Assembly (NCBI GenBank): GCA_023246655.1 | Contig: JAHFHX010000010.1 | Span: forward strand, 1-34,868 | DNA: 34,868 bases | Origin: Candidatus Magasanikiibacteriota bacterium | Lineage (GTDB): Bacteria; Patescibacteriota; Patescibacteriia; Magasanikbacterales; GWA2-37-8 | Direction of reading: 5' to 3' | Shown: piece by piece, positions 7,715 to 18,325 of the stretch | How the letters are laid out: the number at the start of each line of letters is the position of its first letter | Position numbering within the stretch: the stretch's first letter is position 1 | Notes under the pieces: generated by a model | What the model was told of the DNA's origin: nothing | Databases searched by the model: none | What the model saw: only the letters and a program-made list of their open reading frames with translations | Position numbers and translations under genes: made by a program

Positions 7715-9244
7715 ATGTCCAACAAATACTATCTCACCACCGCCATACCCTACGCCAATGCTGATCCGCACATTGGTTTTGCTTTAGAAATCTTATATTC
7801 CGATACAATGGCGCGTTATCAAAGGTTGTTAGGGAATGAGGTATATTTTTTAAATGGCACGGATGAACATGGTCAGAAAATGTACAAAACTGCCAAAGAG
7901 AAAGGGGTAGCGGTGGCGGAGTATGCTCAGCAAGAATCAGCTAAATTTCAAAATTTACTTGATATTTGGAATATTTCCAATGATGATTTTATTCGCACAA
8001 CGGAACAAAGACATGTTGAACGCGCTCAAAAATTTTGGGAAGCCGTAGCAACGAATGGTGATATTTATAAAAAAGCCTACGAAGGTTTGTATTGTGTAGG
8101 GTGTGAATCATTTAAAACCGAGAAAGATTTGATTAATGGAAAGTGTCCGGACCACAATCGTATACCAGAATTTTTAAAAGAAGAAAATTATTTTTTTAGG
8201 CTCTCTCGTTATCAAGAGCCACTTGAGTTTTTATTTAAAGAACGGACGAATTTTGTATGGCCAATCAGTCGCCATAATGAAATGGTTAATTTACTCAAAA
8301 GTGGACTTGATGACATAAGTATTTCGCGTGACAAGACCAAATTACCGTGGGGAATTCCGGTTCCAGGAGATGAGAATCAGGTAATGTACGTGTGGTTTGA
8401 TGCTCTGTTAAATTATTTGACAGCGGTTGGTTATAAAAGCAGCGATGATTCGCTCTTTAAAAAATGGTGGCCAGCTACACATGTGGTTGGAAAAGATATC
8501 AATCGGTTTCATTCACTGTTGTGGCCGGCCATGCTCATGTCAGCCGGTATTGAACCACCTAAGCAAATTGCCGTGCATGGGTTTATTTATGTTGATAATC
8601 AAAAGATGAGCAAGAGCCTTGGCAATGTAGTTGATCCGCTTGAGTTGGTAAAGCGCTATCCGCTCGAAGCGGTTCGGTATTTTCTGATGCGCGAAATCCC
8701 ATTTGATGGCGACGGTAACTTTTCTTATAAACAATTGATCGAACGCTATAATGGCGATCTTGCCAATGGTCTTGGGAACCTCACCAATCGAGTTCTCACC
8801 ATGATTGAGAAGTATTCCGAGAGCCTCGTGCCTGAGGTTAACGAAATTGATAATGGCTTGATAATTTTTTTAACTAAAGAAGTGTGGCCAGAATACCAAA
8901 AACAGATGGCTATATGGCGGTTTGACCAAGCCTTGGCGGCAGCCTGGAAGTTTGTGGCATATTGTGACCAAACCATCTCCGATCGCCAACCCTGGACATT
9001 AGTTAAGAACGGAAAGACGAATGAAGTTCATACATTGTTATATCACTTGGCCGAAGCCCTGCGTCATATTGCTATTATGATCTGGCCAGTCATGCCAGAG
9101 ACAGCCGAAAAAATTATGACTCAGCTTGGTCTTAATGTGAGTAAAGAGTTAGGGAAACCACTATCGGAATTACAGAGGTGGGTAGAGTTGACGGTTGGAA
9201 ATAAAATTGAAAAAGGCGAACAGTTATTCCCACGACTTGTATAG
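7715..9244 (+). CDS. metG: methionyl-tRNA synthetase
   Basis: YYLTTAIPYANADPHIGFA, GTDEHGQK, KMSKSLGN. Confidence 0.97.
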   Translation: MSNKYYLTTAIPYANADPHIGFALEILYSDTMARYQRLLGNEVYFLNGTDEHGQKMYKTAKEKGVAVAEYAQQESAKFQNLLDIWNISNDDFIRTTEQRHVERAQKFWEAVATNGDIYKKAYEGLYCVGCESFKTEKDLINGKCPDHNRIPEFLKEENYFFRLSRYQEPLEFLFKERTNFVWPISRHNEMVNLLKSGLDDISISRDKTKLPWGIPVPGDENQVMYVWFDALLNYLTAVGYKSSDDSLFKKWWPATHVVGKDINRFHSLLWPAMLMSAGIEPPKQIAVHGFIYVDNQKMSKSLGNVVDPLELVKRYPLEAVRYFLMREIPFDGDGNFSYKQLIERYNGDLANGLGNLTNRVLTMIEKYSESLVPEVNEIDNGLIIFLTKEVWPEYQKQMAIWRFDQALAAAWKFVAYCDQTISDRQPWTLVKNGKTNEVHTLLYHLAEALRHIAIMIWPVMPETAEKIMTQLGLNVSKELGKPLSELQRWVELTVGNKIEKGEQLFPRLV

Positions 9245-9255
9245 TGTCATTACTT

Positions 9256-9304
9256 GGACATTTTATTTGATATTTGAAATTTTTCATTTGTAATTTTTTA
9301 ACTT
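9256..9304. repeat. solo copy related to the right terminal repeat of the 7240-7714 cassette
   Basis: GGACATTTTATTTGATATTTG resembles AACATTTTATTCGACATTCGG; also ends directly before a start codon (cvpA-like ATG 9305). Confidence 0.45.
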
Positions 9305-9826
9305 ATGTCTCTCTTCGACATCGTTCTCCTCTGCATCATTGGCGGCTTCGGCCTGTTTGGTTTGTGGTTTGGCCTTATCAGCACGCTAGGGTCGCTGGTT
9401 GGCACGGTGGTTGGTGTCTACCTAGCCAGTCGCTGGTATGTGCCGGTGGCGCAGTGGCTTATTAAGACCACCGGCTGGAGTGGAAATTTTTCTAAAGTGA
9501 TTGTATTTATTCTAGCCTTTTTAATTATCAACCGTCTGGTTGGTTTTGCTTTTCACCTTTTAGATAAAGCACTTTCAATTCTCACCCATCTGCCATTTAT
9601 CCATAGTCTTGACCGCTTGTTAGGATTAGTTTTTGGTATCTTTGAGGGAATCATTGTGCTTGGTATTACTTTCTTCTTCATCAATAAATTTCCCCTTACT
9701 CCCAAATTCATGACCGCCTTTAGTACATCAAAAATAGCTTCTTATTGTGTCTCCGTCGCCTCAATTTTATGGCCTCTTATACCAGACGCTTTAAAATCAC
9801 TAAAGAATAGTTTGGGATTTATTTAA
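9305..9826 (+). CDS. CvpA-family membrane protein
   Basis: LFDIVLLCIIGGFGLFGLWFGLISTLGSLVGTVVGVYLAS typical CvpA N-terminus with multiple TM segments. Confidence 0.75.
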   Translation: MSLFDIVLLCIIGGFGLFGLWFGLISTLGSLVGTVVGVYLASRWYVPVAQWLIKTTGWSGNFSKVIVFILAFLIINRLVGFAFHLLDKALSILTHLPFIHSLDRLLGLVFGIFEGIIVLGITFFFINKFPLTPKFMTAFSTSKIASYCVSVASILWPLIPDALKSLKNSLGFI

Positions 9827-9879
9827 TCGTAGTGTAAAATTAAAATTTTTGTCACAGGTGGAACTAGAGACTAAATAAT

Positions 9880-10800
9880 ATGATGATTGATACACACGCT
9901 CATGCTCACTTTAATGCTTATAAAACTGACATGGACGAGGTGATTAAACGTAGCCTTGAGAAGGGAATGATTATTAATCTCGTGGGTACTCAATCCGATA
10001 CGAGCAAGCAGGGTATTGCAGTCGCAGAGAAATACAATAATGTTTACGCCAGCGTCGGACTTCATCCAGAACATCTTTTTTCTAAACATGTCGACGAAGA
10101 AGAAACATCATTTCAGTCGCGCGAAGAAAATTTTAATTATGATTATTATAAAAAATTAGCATCTCACCCCAAAGTTATTGGAATAGGGGAGTGCGGATTA
10201 GATTTTTATCGAATTCCCGAGGGTCTGACGAAGGAACAAATGCTGCCGCGTCAGAAAGAGGTTTTTTTGCAACATATTAAATTGGCGCAGGAATTTAATT
10301 TGCCCATGGTGATACATTGCCGCGAGGCGCATGAAGAGTTGGTTGAGACGCTCCGCACTGTCATTGCGAGCGAAGCGAAGCAATCTCCCCGACAAGAAGC
10401 ACAAGGGGAGATTGCCGCGTCGCCTTCGGCTCCTCGCAATGACACGCGGGTGCACGCCACCATCCACTGTTACACCAGCAATTGGACTAACGCCCAAAAA
10501 TACCTTCAAATGGGGTTTTACATTGGTTTTACCGGCGTCATCACCTTCCCCCCCCTTAAAGCCAATCCACAGGCTCAATTTGACCTCCTGGAAGTCGTCA
10601 AACGCATGCCCATCGACCGAATCCTGCTCGAAACCGACTGTCCTTATCTTTCACCCATTCCCTACCGCGGCAAACGCGGGGAGCCGTGGATGGTGGAAAC
10701 AACAGCAGCAAAAATTGCAGAACTTCGTCAAATAACACTCGAAGAAGTATTGCAAGCGACGACGGATAATGCGAAAAGATTATTTTCTAAAATTAGTTAA
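9880..10800 (+). CDS. tatD: TatD-family metal-dependent hydrolase with internal repeat-derived insert
   Basis: MIDTHAHAHF, GLHPEH, GECGLDFYR, VIHCREA, LLETDCPYLSP; start 9880 or 9883. Confidence 0.92.
   Translation: MMIDTHAHAHFNAYKTDMDEVIKRSLEKGMIINLVGTQSDTSKQGIAVAEKYNNVYASVGLHPEHLFSKHVDEEETSFQSREENFNYDYYKKLASHPKVIGIGECGLDFYRIPEGLTKEQMLPRQKEVFLQHIKLAQEFNLPMVIHCREAHEELVETLRTVIASEAKQSPRQEAQGEIAASPSAPRNDTRVHATIHCYTSNWTNAQKYLQMGFYIGFTGVITFPPLKANPQAQFDLLEVVKRMPIDRILLETDCPYLSPIPYRGKRGEPWMVETTAAKIAELRQITLEEVLQATTDNAKRLFSKIS
10359..10444. repeat. palindromic repeat family B inside tatD
   Basis: TGTCATTGCGAGCGAAGCGAAGCAATCTCCCC...GGGGAGATTGCCGCG...CTCGCAATGACA; encodes VIASEAKQSPRQEAQGEIAASPSAPRND. 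Confidence 0.95.
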
Positions 10801-10830
10801 AGTTATTAACATTTTATTTTTTAAATTCTC

Positions 10831-10859
10831 TTGACGATTTTAGCTTGATTAAGTATACT
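10831..10859 (+). promoter_or_regulatory. strong sigma70-type promoter for the ATP synthase operon (TTGACG-17-TATACT)
   Basis: TTGACG 10831-10836, TATACT 10854-10859, 17-bp spacer; ATG at 10875. Confidence 0.8.
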
Positions 10860-10874
10860 ATTCGCGTCCTTTAT

Positions 10875-11132
10875 ATGCAGAATCAGCCCAAAAAAACTAC
10901 TGACCGCGAATACTATATGTTCGCAGTACGCATCATGGGTAATTTTGGTGCTACGATTGCGGTTCCGGTAGTACTCTTTGTGCTTATTGGTCAATATTTA
11001 GACAAGAAATTTTATCTCCACCCCTGGTTAACAATAGTTGGATTCGTAGTCGCGGCGCTTCTATCAGGGATGAGTATTTATACAAAGTCTAGAAAATACG
11101 GACAAGAATATCAAGCAATGAACCGTAAGTAA
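10875..11132 (+). CDS. AtpI/AtpZ-like F0F1-ATPase accessory membrane protein
   Basis: Two TM helices (NFGATIAVPVVLFVLIGQYLDKKF...HPWLTIVGFVVAALLSGMSIY) directly upstream of atpB; ATG 10875 preferred over 10845, which overlaps the promoter. Confidence 0.75.
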   Translation: MQNQPKKTTDREYYMFAVRIMGNFGATIAVPVVLFVLIGQYLDKKFYLHPWLTIVGFVVAALLSGMSIYTKSRKYGQEYQAMNRK

Positions 11133-11174
11133 CATGATTCACGATACACGTAAAACTATTCAATCAATTCAAGT

Positions 11175-11283
11175 TGTCATCCCGAGCGAGGCTCGCGCCG
11201 ACGAGGGATCTCTGTCCGGCTCAACAATTGTCCGATTGAGACAGAGGTTTCTCACCCCCTGCGACGGGGGGTTCGAAATGACA
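11175..11283. repeat. palindromic repeat family A between atpI/Z-like and atpB
   Basis: TGTCATCCCGAGCGAG...GAGGGATCTCTGTC...GACAGAGGTTTCTC...TTCGAAATGACA. Confidence 0.9.
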
Positions 11284-11303
11284 AAAACGGCATAACCAAA
11301 ATT

Positions 11304-12086
11304 ATGAGTCAATTAGTTTTACCCCCTCTCGCCGCTGAAACGATTTTCCATATCGGGCGCCTCCCGGTGACTAATACCATCATCAACACCTGGCTTGCGA
11401 TGGTTATTTTTTTAATTTTTGGAATTGTATTGCGCGGCCGAGTATCTCTTCGGCCAGGGAAATTGCAAAATTATTCTGAATATTTTTTGGATATCCTGCT
11501 CAGTTATTTTGATCAGGTAACCGGCAGTCGAAAAAAGACAATTACCTTTCTACCGATTGTTGGCTCAGTATTCTTTTTTATATTACTTTCTAATTGGCTC
11601 GGTCTTCTTCCGGGTACGGGGAGTATTTTTAAGGGTCACGAACCATTGCTTCGGCCTGCCAATACCGATTTGAATCTAACCATTGCGATGGCAACTGTAG
11701 CGGTTATTTCTTCTCATATCTTCGGCTTTTTATCGGTTGGCGTATTTACCCACATTGGCAAATTTGTTCAACTTAAAAATTTAATCAAAAGTATTCCCAA
11801 GGGTCCCATTGCAATTTTTCAAGCAATTGTGGAGTTTGCAGTTGGACTCATCGAAATTGTTAGCGAGTTGGCCAAAGTCATGTCCCTCTCACTTCGTCTT
11901 TTTGGTAATATTTTTGCCGGTGAAGTTTTAATGACCGTCATGTTAGGTCTAGTCGCTGTGCTGGTTCCCGCCCCCTTTATGCTGCTTGAAATGCTCGTCG
12001 GAATTATTCAGGCTAGCGTGTTTGCGATGTTGACGCTCGTTTATATGACGGTCGCCAGCGCCGAGCCGCATGGAGCGGAACATTAA
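11304..12086 (+). CDS. atpB: ATP synthase F0 subunit a
   Basis: LSNWLGLLPGTG, ELAKVMSLSLRLFGNIFAGEVL, MLLEMLVGIIQASVFAMLTLVYM. Confidence 0.95.
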   Translation: MSQLVLPPLAAETIFHIGRLPVTNTIINTWLAMVIFLIFGIVLRGRVSLRPGKLQNYSEYFLDILLSYFDQVTGSRKKTITFLPIVGSVFFFILLSNWLGLLPGTGSIFKGHEPLLRPANTDLNLTIAMATVAVISSHIFGFLSVGVFTHIGKFVQLKNLIKSIPKGPIAIFQAIVEFAVGLIEIVSELAKVMSLSLRLFGNIFAGEVLMTVMLGLVAVLVPAPFMLLEMLVGIIQASVFAMLTLVYMTVASAEPHGAEH

Positions 12087-12095
12087 ACAACTCAC

Positions 12096-12496
<401 letters not shown>

Positions 12497-12543
12497 TTCA
12501 ACTCAGCGGATCAATTTGATCCGCTGGAATTGGATTATCTAAC

Positions 12544-12655
12544 TGTCATTGCGAGAAGCGAGGAACGAGCGACGAAGCAATCCCCCTGCCTAAGGCGTTC
12601 TTAATCCGGGAGATTGCTGCGTCAGTCGCTGTGAGGCTTCTTCCTCGCAATGACA
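12544..12655. repeat. palindromic repeat family B between atpE and atpF
   Basis: TGTCATTGCGAGAAGCGAGGA...GAAGCAATCCCCC...GGGAGATTGCTGC...TTCCTCGCAATGACA. Confidence 0.9.
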
Positions 12656-12669
12656 ACTAAAAAAATCTT

Positions 12670-13218
12670 ATGCACCTTATAGACATCGCCTACGCAGCCG
12701 AAACCGCCGAGCCTGCCGCAACTGGTGGCGTTGCCGCCTCACTCGGCATCAATGGAACGTTATTCATTTCTCAACTCATTAACTTCGCTATTGTCGCGGC
12801 CATTATTTGGTTTCTTATTTTAAAACCACTCACAAAAAAAATGTCTGAGCGCCAGAAAATGATTGATGAAAGTATTGAAAATTCAAAGAAAATTCAGGAG
12901 ACTTTGCAGCGCGGTGAACAAAAATATCAGGAACGGATTGATCAAGCCAAAGTTGAATATAATAAAATTTTGGAACGTGCCACGGCTGAAGCTCAAGGTA
13001 TGACTGATGGCATGAAAGTAAAGGCCAAACAAGAAATTGAAACGCTGGTTGACCAGGCTAAACGCAATATTAAAATTGAGAAAGAAGAAATGGTCACTGG
13101 GCTTAAAAAAGAAACCGTGGATTTGATTGTAACTTCACTCGAGAAGATTTTGGCGGAGAAAATGGATGGGAAAAAGGACAAGGAAATGATTGAAGAGATG
13201 GTTAAGAAAATGAAGTAA
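12670..13218 (+). CDS. atpF: ATP synthase F0 subunit b
   Basis: Single N-terminal TM followed by long charged coiled coil (KIQETLQRGEQKYQERIDQAKVEYNKILERATAEAQGM), correct operon position. Confidence 0.9.
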   Translation: MHLIDIAYAAETAEPAATGGVAASLGINGTLFISQLINFAIVAAIIWFLILKPLTKKMSERQKMIDESIENSKKIQETLQRGEQKYQERIDQAKVEYNKILERATAEAQGMTDGMKVKAKQEIETLVDQAKRNIKIEKEEMVTGLKKETVDLIVTSLEKILAEKMDGKKDKEMIEEMVKKMK

Positions 13219-13227
13219 TCACGTAAT

Positions 13228-13326
13228 TGTCATTCCGAGCGAGCCTCGCGGCGACGAGGAATCTCTGGCTCAATCAACGTCATATCGTTAAGTGAGCCAG
13301 AGATCCCTCCTGCGGTCGGGATGACA
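13228..13326. repeat. palindromic repeat family A between atpF and atpH
   Basis: TGTCATTCCGAGCGAGCCTCGCGGCGACGAGGAATCTCTGGCTCA...TGAGCCAGAGATCCCTCC...GGGATGACA. Confidence 0.92.
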
Positions 13327-13338
13327 AGTAAAAATGTT

Positions 13339-13725
13339 ATGAAAAAAAAAACCACCAAAGACTACGCTATCGCCCTCTACGACGCAACCAAGGATCTCAA
13401 AGGTAAGAAGTTGGAACAAGTACTCGGCAATTTTGTGCGTCTTGTAGCACGTGATCAAAAATTAAAGCAGGCCGAGCGTATTATTGCCGAATTTATCAGG
13501 TATGCCAAAAAGCAAGAAGGCATACAGGACATAACCATTACATCTGCTCACGAATTAGATGCCAAAATGAAAAAGGAAATTGAAGAGTCATTTGGAGAAA
13601 AAGTGGAATCCGCGCAGACGGTTGACAAGGGTCTACTTGGAGGATTTGTGGTGAAGACGGCGGATAAAATTTTTAATGCGAGCTTAAAACAGCAGCTTAA
13701 TAGATTTCGTCTAAAGCTTGAATAA
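13339..13725 (+). CDS. atpH: ATP synthase F1 subunit delta
   Basis: ITSAHELDAKMKKEIEESFG...VDKGLLGGFVVKTADKIFNASLKQQLNRFRLKL; ATG 13339 preferred over 13321 (inside repeat). Confidence 0.88.
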   Translation: MKKKTTKDYAIALYDATKDLKGKKLEQVLGNFVRLVARDQKLKQAERIIAEFIRYAKKQEGIQDITITSAHELDAKMKKEIEESFGEKVESAQTVDKGLLGGFVVKTADKIFNASLKQQLNRFRLKLE

Positions 13726-13790
13726 TGATTTTTCAATCTTCCAATCTTTTAATCTTATCTCCCCTAAAGATTAGAAAATTGAAAAATCAT
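13726..13790. repeat. AT-rich inverted repeat between atpH and atpA
   Basis: ATGATTTTTCAAT...TTTAATCTT / AAGATTAGAAAATTGAAAAATCAT. Confidence 0.8.
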
Positions 13791-13818
13791 AAGATTATTT
13801 GATAAAATTTTTTGAAGT

Positions 13819-15336
13819 ATGTCCATAAACACAATCGTCGAAGAACTCCGAAAAAATATCGCTGGTTTTGAAAAGCAAGTTGCTGTGGAAGAAATTGGTA
13901 CGGTGATGGAAGTAGGGGACGGCATTGCTCGCCTCAGCGGTCTTACCAAATGCCAAGCGAATGAAATGCTTGAATTCCCAGCTTCGCCCACCGAAGCTTC
14001 TGCAAAGGCGGGGCCGATATTTGGCGTGGCGTTAAACTTGGAAGAAGAAACCGTGGGTGCGGTTATTTTGGGAGACTTTAAACATATTAAAGAAGGGGAC
14101 ACGGTAAAGCGAACTGGGCGTATTTTGTCGGTGCCGGTTGGTGAGGAGTTAATTGGTCGTGTAGTAAACCCATTGGGACAGCCCGTTGACGGTGGCGCCG
14201 AATTCCGCACCAAAACGTTTTACCCAATTGAAAAAATCGCTCCAGGCGTTATGAAACGCGAACCAGTCAGCCAGCCAGTGCAAACTGGAATCAAAGCTAT
14301 CGACGCCATGATCCCCATTGGCCGCGGTCAACGTGAACTCATCATCGGCGACCGCCAAACTGGTAAAACCGCCGTTGCTATCGACACTATCATCAACCAA
14401 AAAGGCCAAGACATGATTTGTGTGTATGTAGCGATTGGACAAAAAGAAGCTAAAATTGCTCGCATTGTTACCAAGCTTAAAGAAGCTGGCGCCATGGATT
14501 ATACATTTGTCGTCAACGCCAGCGCCTCAGACCCAGCGGCTTTACAATACTTTGCCCCCTACGCCGGCGTGGCCATGGCCGAATACTTTATGGATCAAGG
14601 CAAAGATGTACTCATTATTTATGATGATCTGTCCAAACAGGCCGTGGCCTACCGCGAAGTCTCGCTTCTGCTCCGCCGCCCTCCCGGTCGTGAAGCCTAC
14701 CCGGGCGATGTCTTCTACCTCCATTCCCGTTTGCTCGAACGCGCCGCCCGCCGCAATAAAGAAGCTGGTGGGGGATCCATCACAGCGCTACCCATTATTG
14801 AAACACAAGCCGGTGACGTGACGGCGTACATCCCAACCAACGTTATCTCTATTACCGACGGCCAAATTTTCCTCGAATCCGATTTGTTTTACCGCGGCAT
14901 TCGCCCTGCTTTAAACGTTGGGATCTCAGTTTCTCGTGTTGGTTCTGCTGCACAGATTAAACCCATGAAAAAAGTGGCTGGCAAACTCAAACTCAGTCTT
15001 GCTCAATTTCGCGAACTGGAAGCCTTTTCCCAATTTAGTAGCGACCTTGACCCGGAAACCAAAAAACAAATTGATCTGGGTGCCCGCATGGTAGAAATTC
15101 TTAAACAACCGCAATATAAACCAATGCCGGTGGCGAACCAGGTAGCGATTATTTATGCCGTATCGAACGGGTTTGTGAATGATGTTGAAGTTAAAAATAT
15201 GAAAGAGTGGGAGGATAAATTTCATGCATTTTTGGATAAAAGTAAAAAAGCCTTGCTTGAAAAGATGGGAAGAGGGGAGTGGGATGAGAAGATTGAAGGG
15301 GAGTTGAAAGAGGCAATTAATGAGTTTAAGAAATAA
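13819..15336 (+). CDS. atpA: ATP synthase F1 subunit alpha
   Basis: [70 protein letters not shown]. Confidence 0.98.
   Translation: MSINTIVEELRKNIAGFEKQVAVEEIGTVMEVGDGIARLSGLTKCQANEMLEFPASPTEASAKAGPIFGVALNLEEETVGAVILGDFKHIKEGDTVKRTGRILSVPVGEELIGRVVNPLGQPVDGGAEFRTKTFYPIEKIAPGVMKREPVSQPVQTGIKAIDAMIPIGRGQRELIIGDRQTGKTAVAIDTIINQKGQDMICVYVAIGQKEAKIARIVTKLKEAGAMDYTFVVNASASDPAALQYFAPYAGVAMAEYFMDQGKDVLIIYDDLSKQAVAYREVSLLLRRPPGREAYPGDVFYLHSRLLERAARRNKEAGGGSITALPIIETQAGDVTAYIPTNVISITDGQIFLESDLFYRGIRPALNVGISVSRVGSAAQIKPMKKVAGKLKLSLAQFRELEAFSQFSSDLDPETKKQIDLGARMVEILKQPQYKPMPVANQVAIIYAVSNGFVNDVEVKNMKEWEDKFHAFLDKSKKALLEKMGRGEWDEKIEGELKEAINEFKK
13980..14016. repeat. small palindromic element inside atpA
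   Basis: AGCTTCG (13980-13986) / CGAAGCT (13992-13998) followed by TCTGCAAAGGCGGGG; encodes [12 protein letters not shown] between NEMLEFP and [11 protein letters not shown]. Confidence 0.6.
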
Positions 15337-15550
15337 AAATATAGTAGAAAATGAAAACGGTCTAAAAAATATAATGACAGGAGAGTCTCCAGAAATATCC
15401 ACAGGTGCAAAATTAGCTGAAACGAGAAGATCCTTAATTGCTAGAGTAGAGAGAATTAACGAAATTTTCGTGCCCGAATGGAAAATAGTAGATTTTTTTA
15501 GAGAAAAAGGTAAAGAAGCGCCGCGTATATTTGAAAAATTAGATGCATAA
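15320..15550 (+). CDS. small protein of unknown function (76 aa) between atpA and atpG
   Basis: ORF starts inside the last codons of atpA (17-bp overlap) and ends 50 bp before atpG; no family recognised. Confidence 0.55.
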   Translation: MSLRNKNIVENENGLKNIMTGESPEISTGAKLAETRRSLIARVERINEIFVPEWKIVDFFREKGKEAPRIFEKLDA

Positions 15551-15580
15551 CAGTAACTCTTAAGAAAAGTTATAACTGTG
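15549..15580. repeat. short imperfect inverted repeat in the orf76-atpG spacer
   Basis: ACAGTAACT...AGTTATAACTGT. Confidence 0.4.
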
Positions 15581-15600
15581 TAGCTTGTATCGTTCGCCCT

Positions 15601-16762
15601 ATGCCTCTCAACACCAAAACAATCAAACGCCGCATCAAGTCCATCTCCTCCACCAAAAAAATCACCAAGGCCATGGAGATGATTAGTGCTGTAAAAATGC
15701 GGAAAGCAGTAGCGAATGTTTTGGCAACACGGAGTTATTCTGGCCTGGCGTGGGAGATACTGAAAGAAATTGCAGAAAAAACCCATGAAAAACAGCACGC
15801 GATGCTGGAAAAACGGCCGGTGCGTAAAATTGGAATTGTTTTAATTACCAGTAATCGTGGGCTCGCGGGTGGGTTTAGTAGTCGGCTACTCCAGGCGGTT
15901 GACGAATTTATTAAATCAAGTAAGCGCCCCACTGTCATTCCGAGCGAGCCTCGCGGCGACGAGGAATCTTTGTCTCAACCAACCAACGATGGACAGAGAT
16001 TCCTCACCCCTGCGACGGGGATTCGGAATGACAATACAGAGATCGAAATTGACGCTGACATTATTCTTACCGGCAAGCGCGGGAAAAAGATTTACCATAA
16101 ATTTGGGCACACGGTGGTGGCGGAATTTGATAAAATTGATTTAACCAGCCGAGTAGAAGAAGTGCTACCCATGGCCCGCCACGCGGTGGGGGAGTATTTG
16201 AGTGGCAAGTACGACCAAATTGTAATTGCGTATACGGATTTTGTGTCGGCCGTTAATCAAGTGTCAAAGATTAAACAATTACTACCGTTGAACGAGACGA
16301 ACGACGAAACCCCTCTCTCTGTCTCTCCCCTTGTAGGGGAAAGAAACCGCAAGGGGCAGACGAGCGATGGTGTCACGGGCGCAACGGTTCCATCCCCCTA
16401 TAAGGGGGAGGATGGAGGAAGGGGTTTTGAAGCCCTTGACGACGAACTGGAGCCTACGGACTATGAAGACGCATATTTCGGTGATGAAAATAAAGAGACA
16501 GAAGAATCACAATTTCTCTTTGAACCCACTACGCACCAAGTGCTTAACGAACTCCTCCCGCGCCTGGTTGAAATGCAAATTTACCAAGCAATTTTAGAAT
16601 CGGACGCCTCCGAACACAGCTCCCGCATGATGGCCATGCAAAGCGCCAGCGACGCGGCTGGAGAAATGATTAAAGAGTTAAATTATTCGTTTAATAAAGC
16701 GCGCCAAGCGGCGATTACACAAGAAATTTCAGAAATCGTTGGTGGTGCTGCTGCCCTTGAAT

Positions 16763-16764
<2 letters not shown>
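15601..16764 (+). CDS. atpG: ATP synthase F1 subunit gamma, enlarged by two repeat-derived inserts
   Basis: KTIKRRIKSISSTKKITKAMEMISAVKMRKA, ITSNRGLAGGFS, SEHSSRMMAMQSASDAAGEMIKELNYSFNKARQAAITQEISEIVGGAAAL. Confidence 0.95.
15933..16033. repeat. palindromic repeat family A inside atpG
   Basis: TGTCATTCCGAGCGAGCCTCGCGGCGACGAGGAATCTTTGTC...GACAGAGATTCCTCACCCCTGCGACGGGGATTCGGAATGACA; encodes [33 protein letters not shown]. Confidence 0.96.
16307..16427. repeat. C/G-rich palindromic element inside atpG
   Basis: Outer AAACCCCT..AGGGGTTT, inner CCCCTTGTAGGGG and CCATCCCCCTATAAGGGGGAGGATGG hairpins. Confidence 0.8.
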
Positions 16765-18201
<1,437 letters not shown>

Positions 18202-18227
18202 AAGTATAATCCGAATCAACGTATCTT

Positions 18228-18320
18228 ATCCTAATCTACAAATTTCCAAATAATAACGAATAGAGAATTTGTAATATTAGGATAATCGTAGATTTGGATG
18301 AAATTTGTAGATTAGGATTA
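18228..18320. repeat. AT-rich element with inverted copies of ATCCTAATCTACAAATTT between atpD and atpC
   Basis: 18228-18245 is the perfect 18-bp reverse complement of 18301-18318; a third imperfect inverted copy (GAATTTGTAATATTAGGATAA) lies between. Confidence 0.88.
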
Positions 18321-18325
18321 TATTT

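Noticed and set aside
9871-10578. Antisense ORFs within tatD (e.g. 10198..10578, 10251..10463)
   Set aside because: Open mainly because the palindromic repeat reads open on both strands (e.g. CASLAMT, CFASLAMT-type peptides); no independent coding evidence.
13726-13790. atpH-atpA inverted repeat as an intrinsic terminator
   Set aside because: AT-rich arms and location inside an operon make efficient termination unlikely; it fits the pattern of spacer inverted repeats better.
14926-15798. 290-aa antisense ORF opposite atpA/orf76/atpG
   Set aside because: Low-complexity F/L/H-rich translation typical of the strand opposite highly expressed genes; no recognised domain.
15857-16144. Alternative-frame ORF in atpG around the repeat
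   Set aside because: The atpG frame is strongly conserved on both sides; the alternative frame has no recognisable features.
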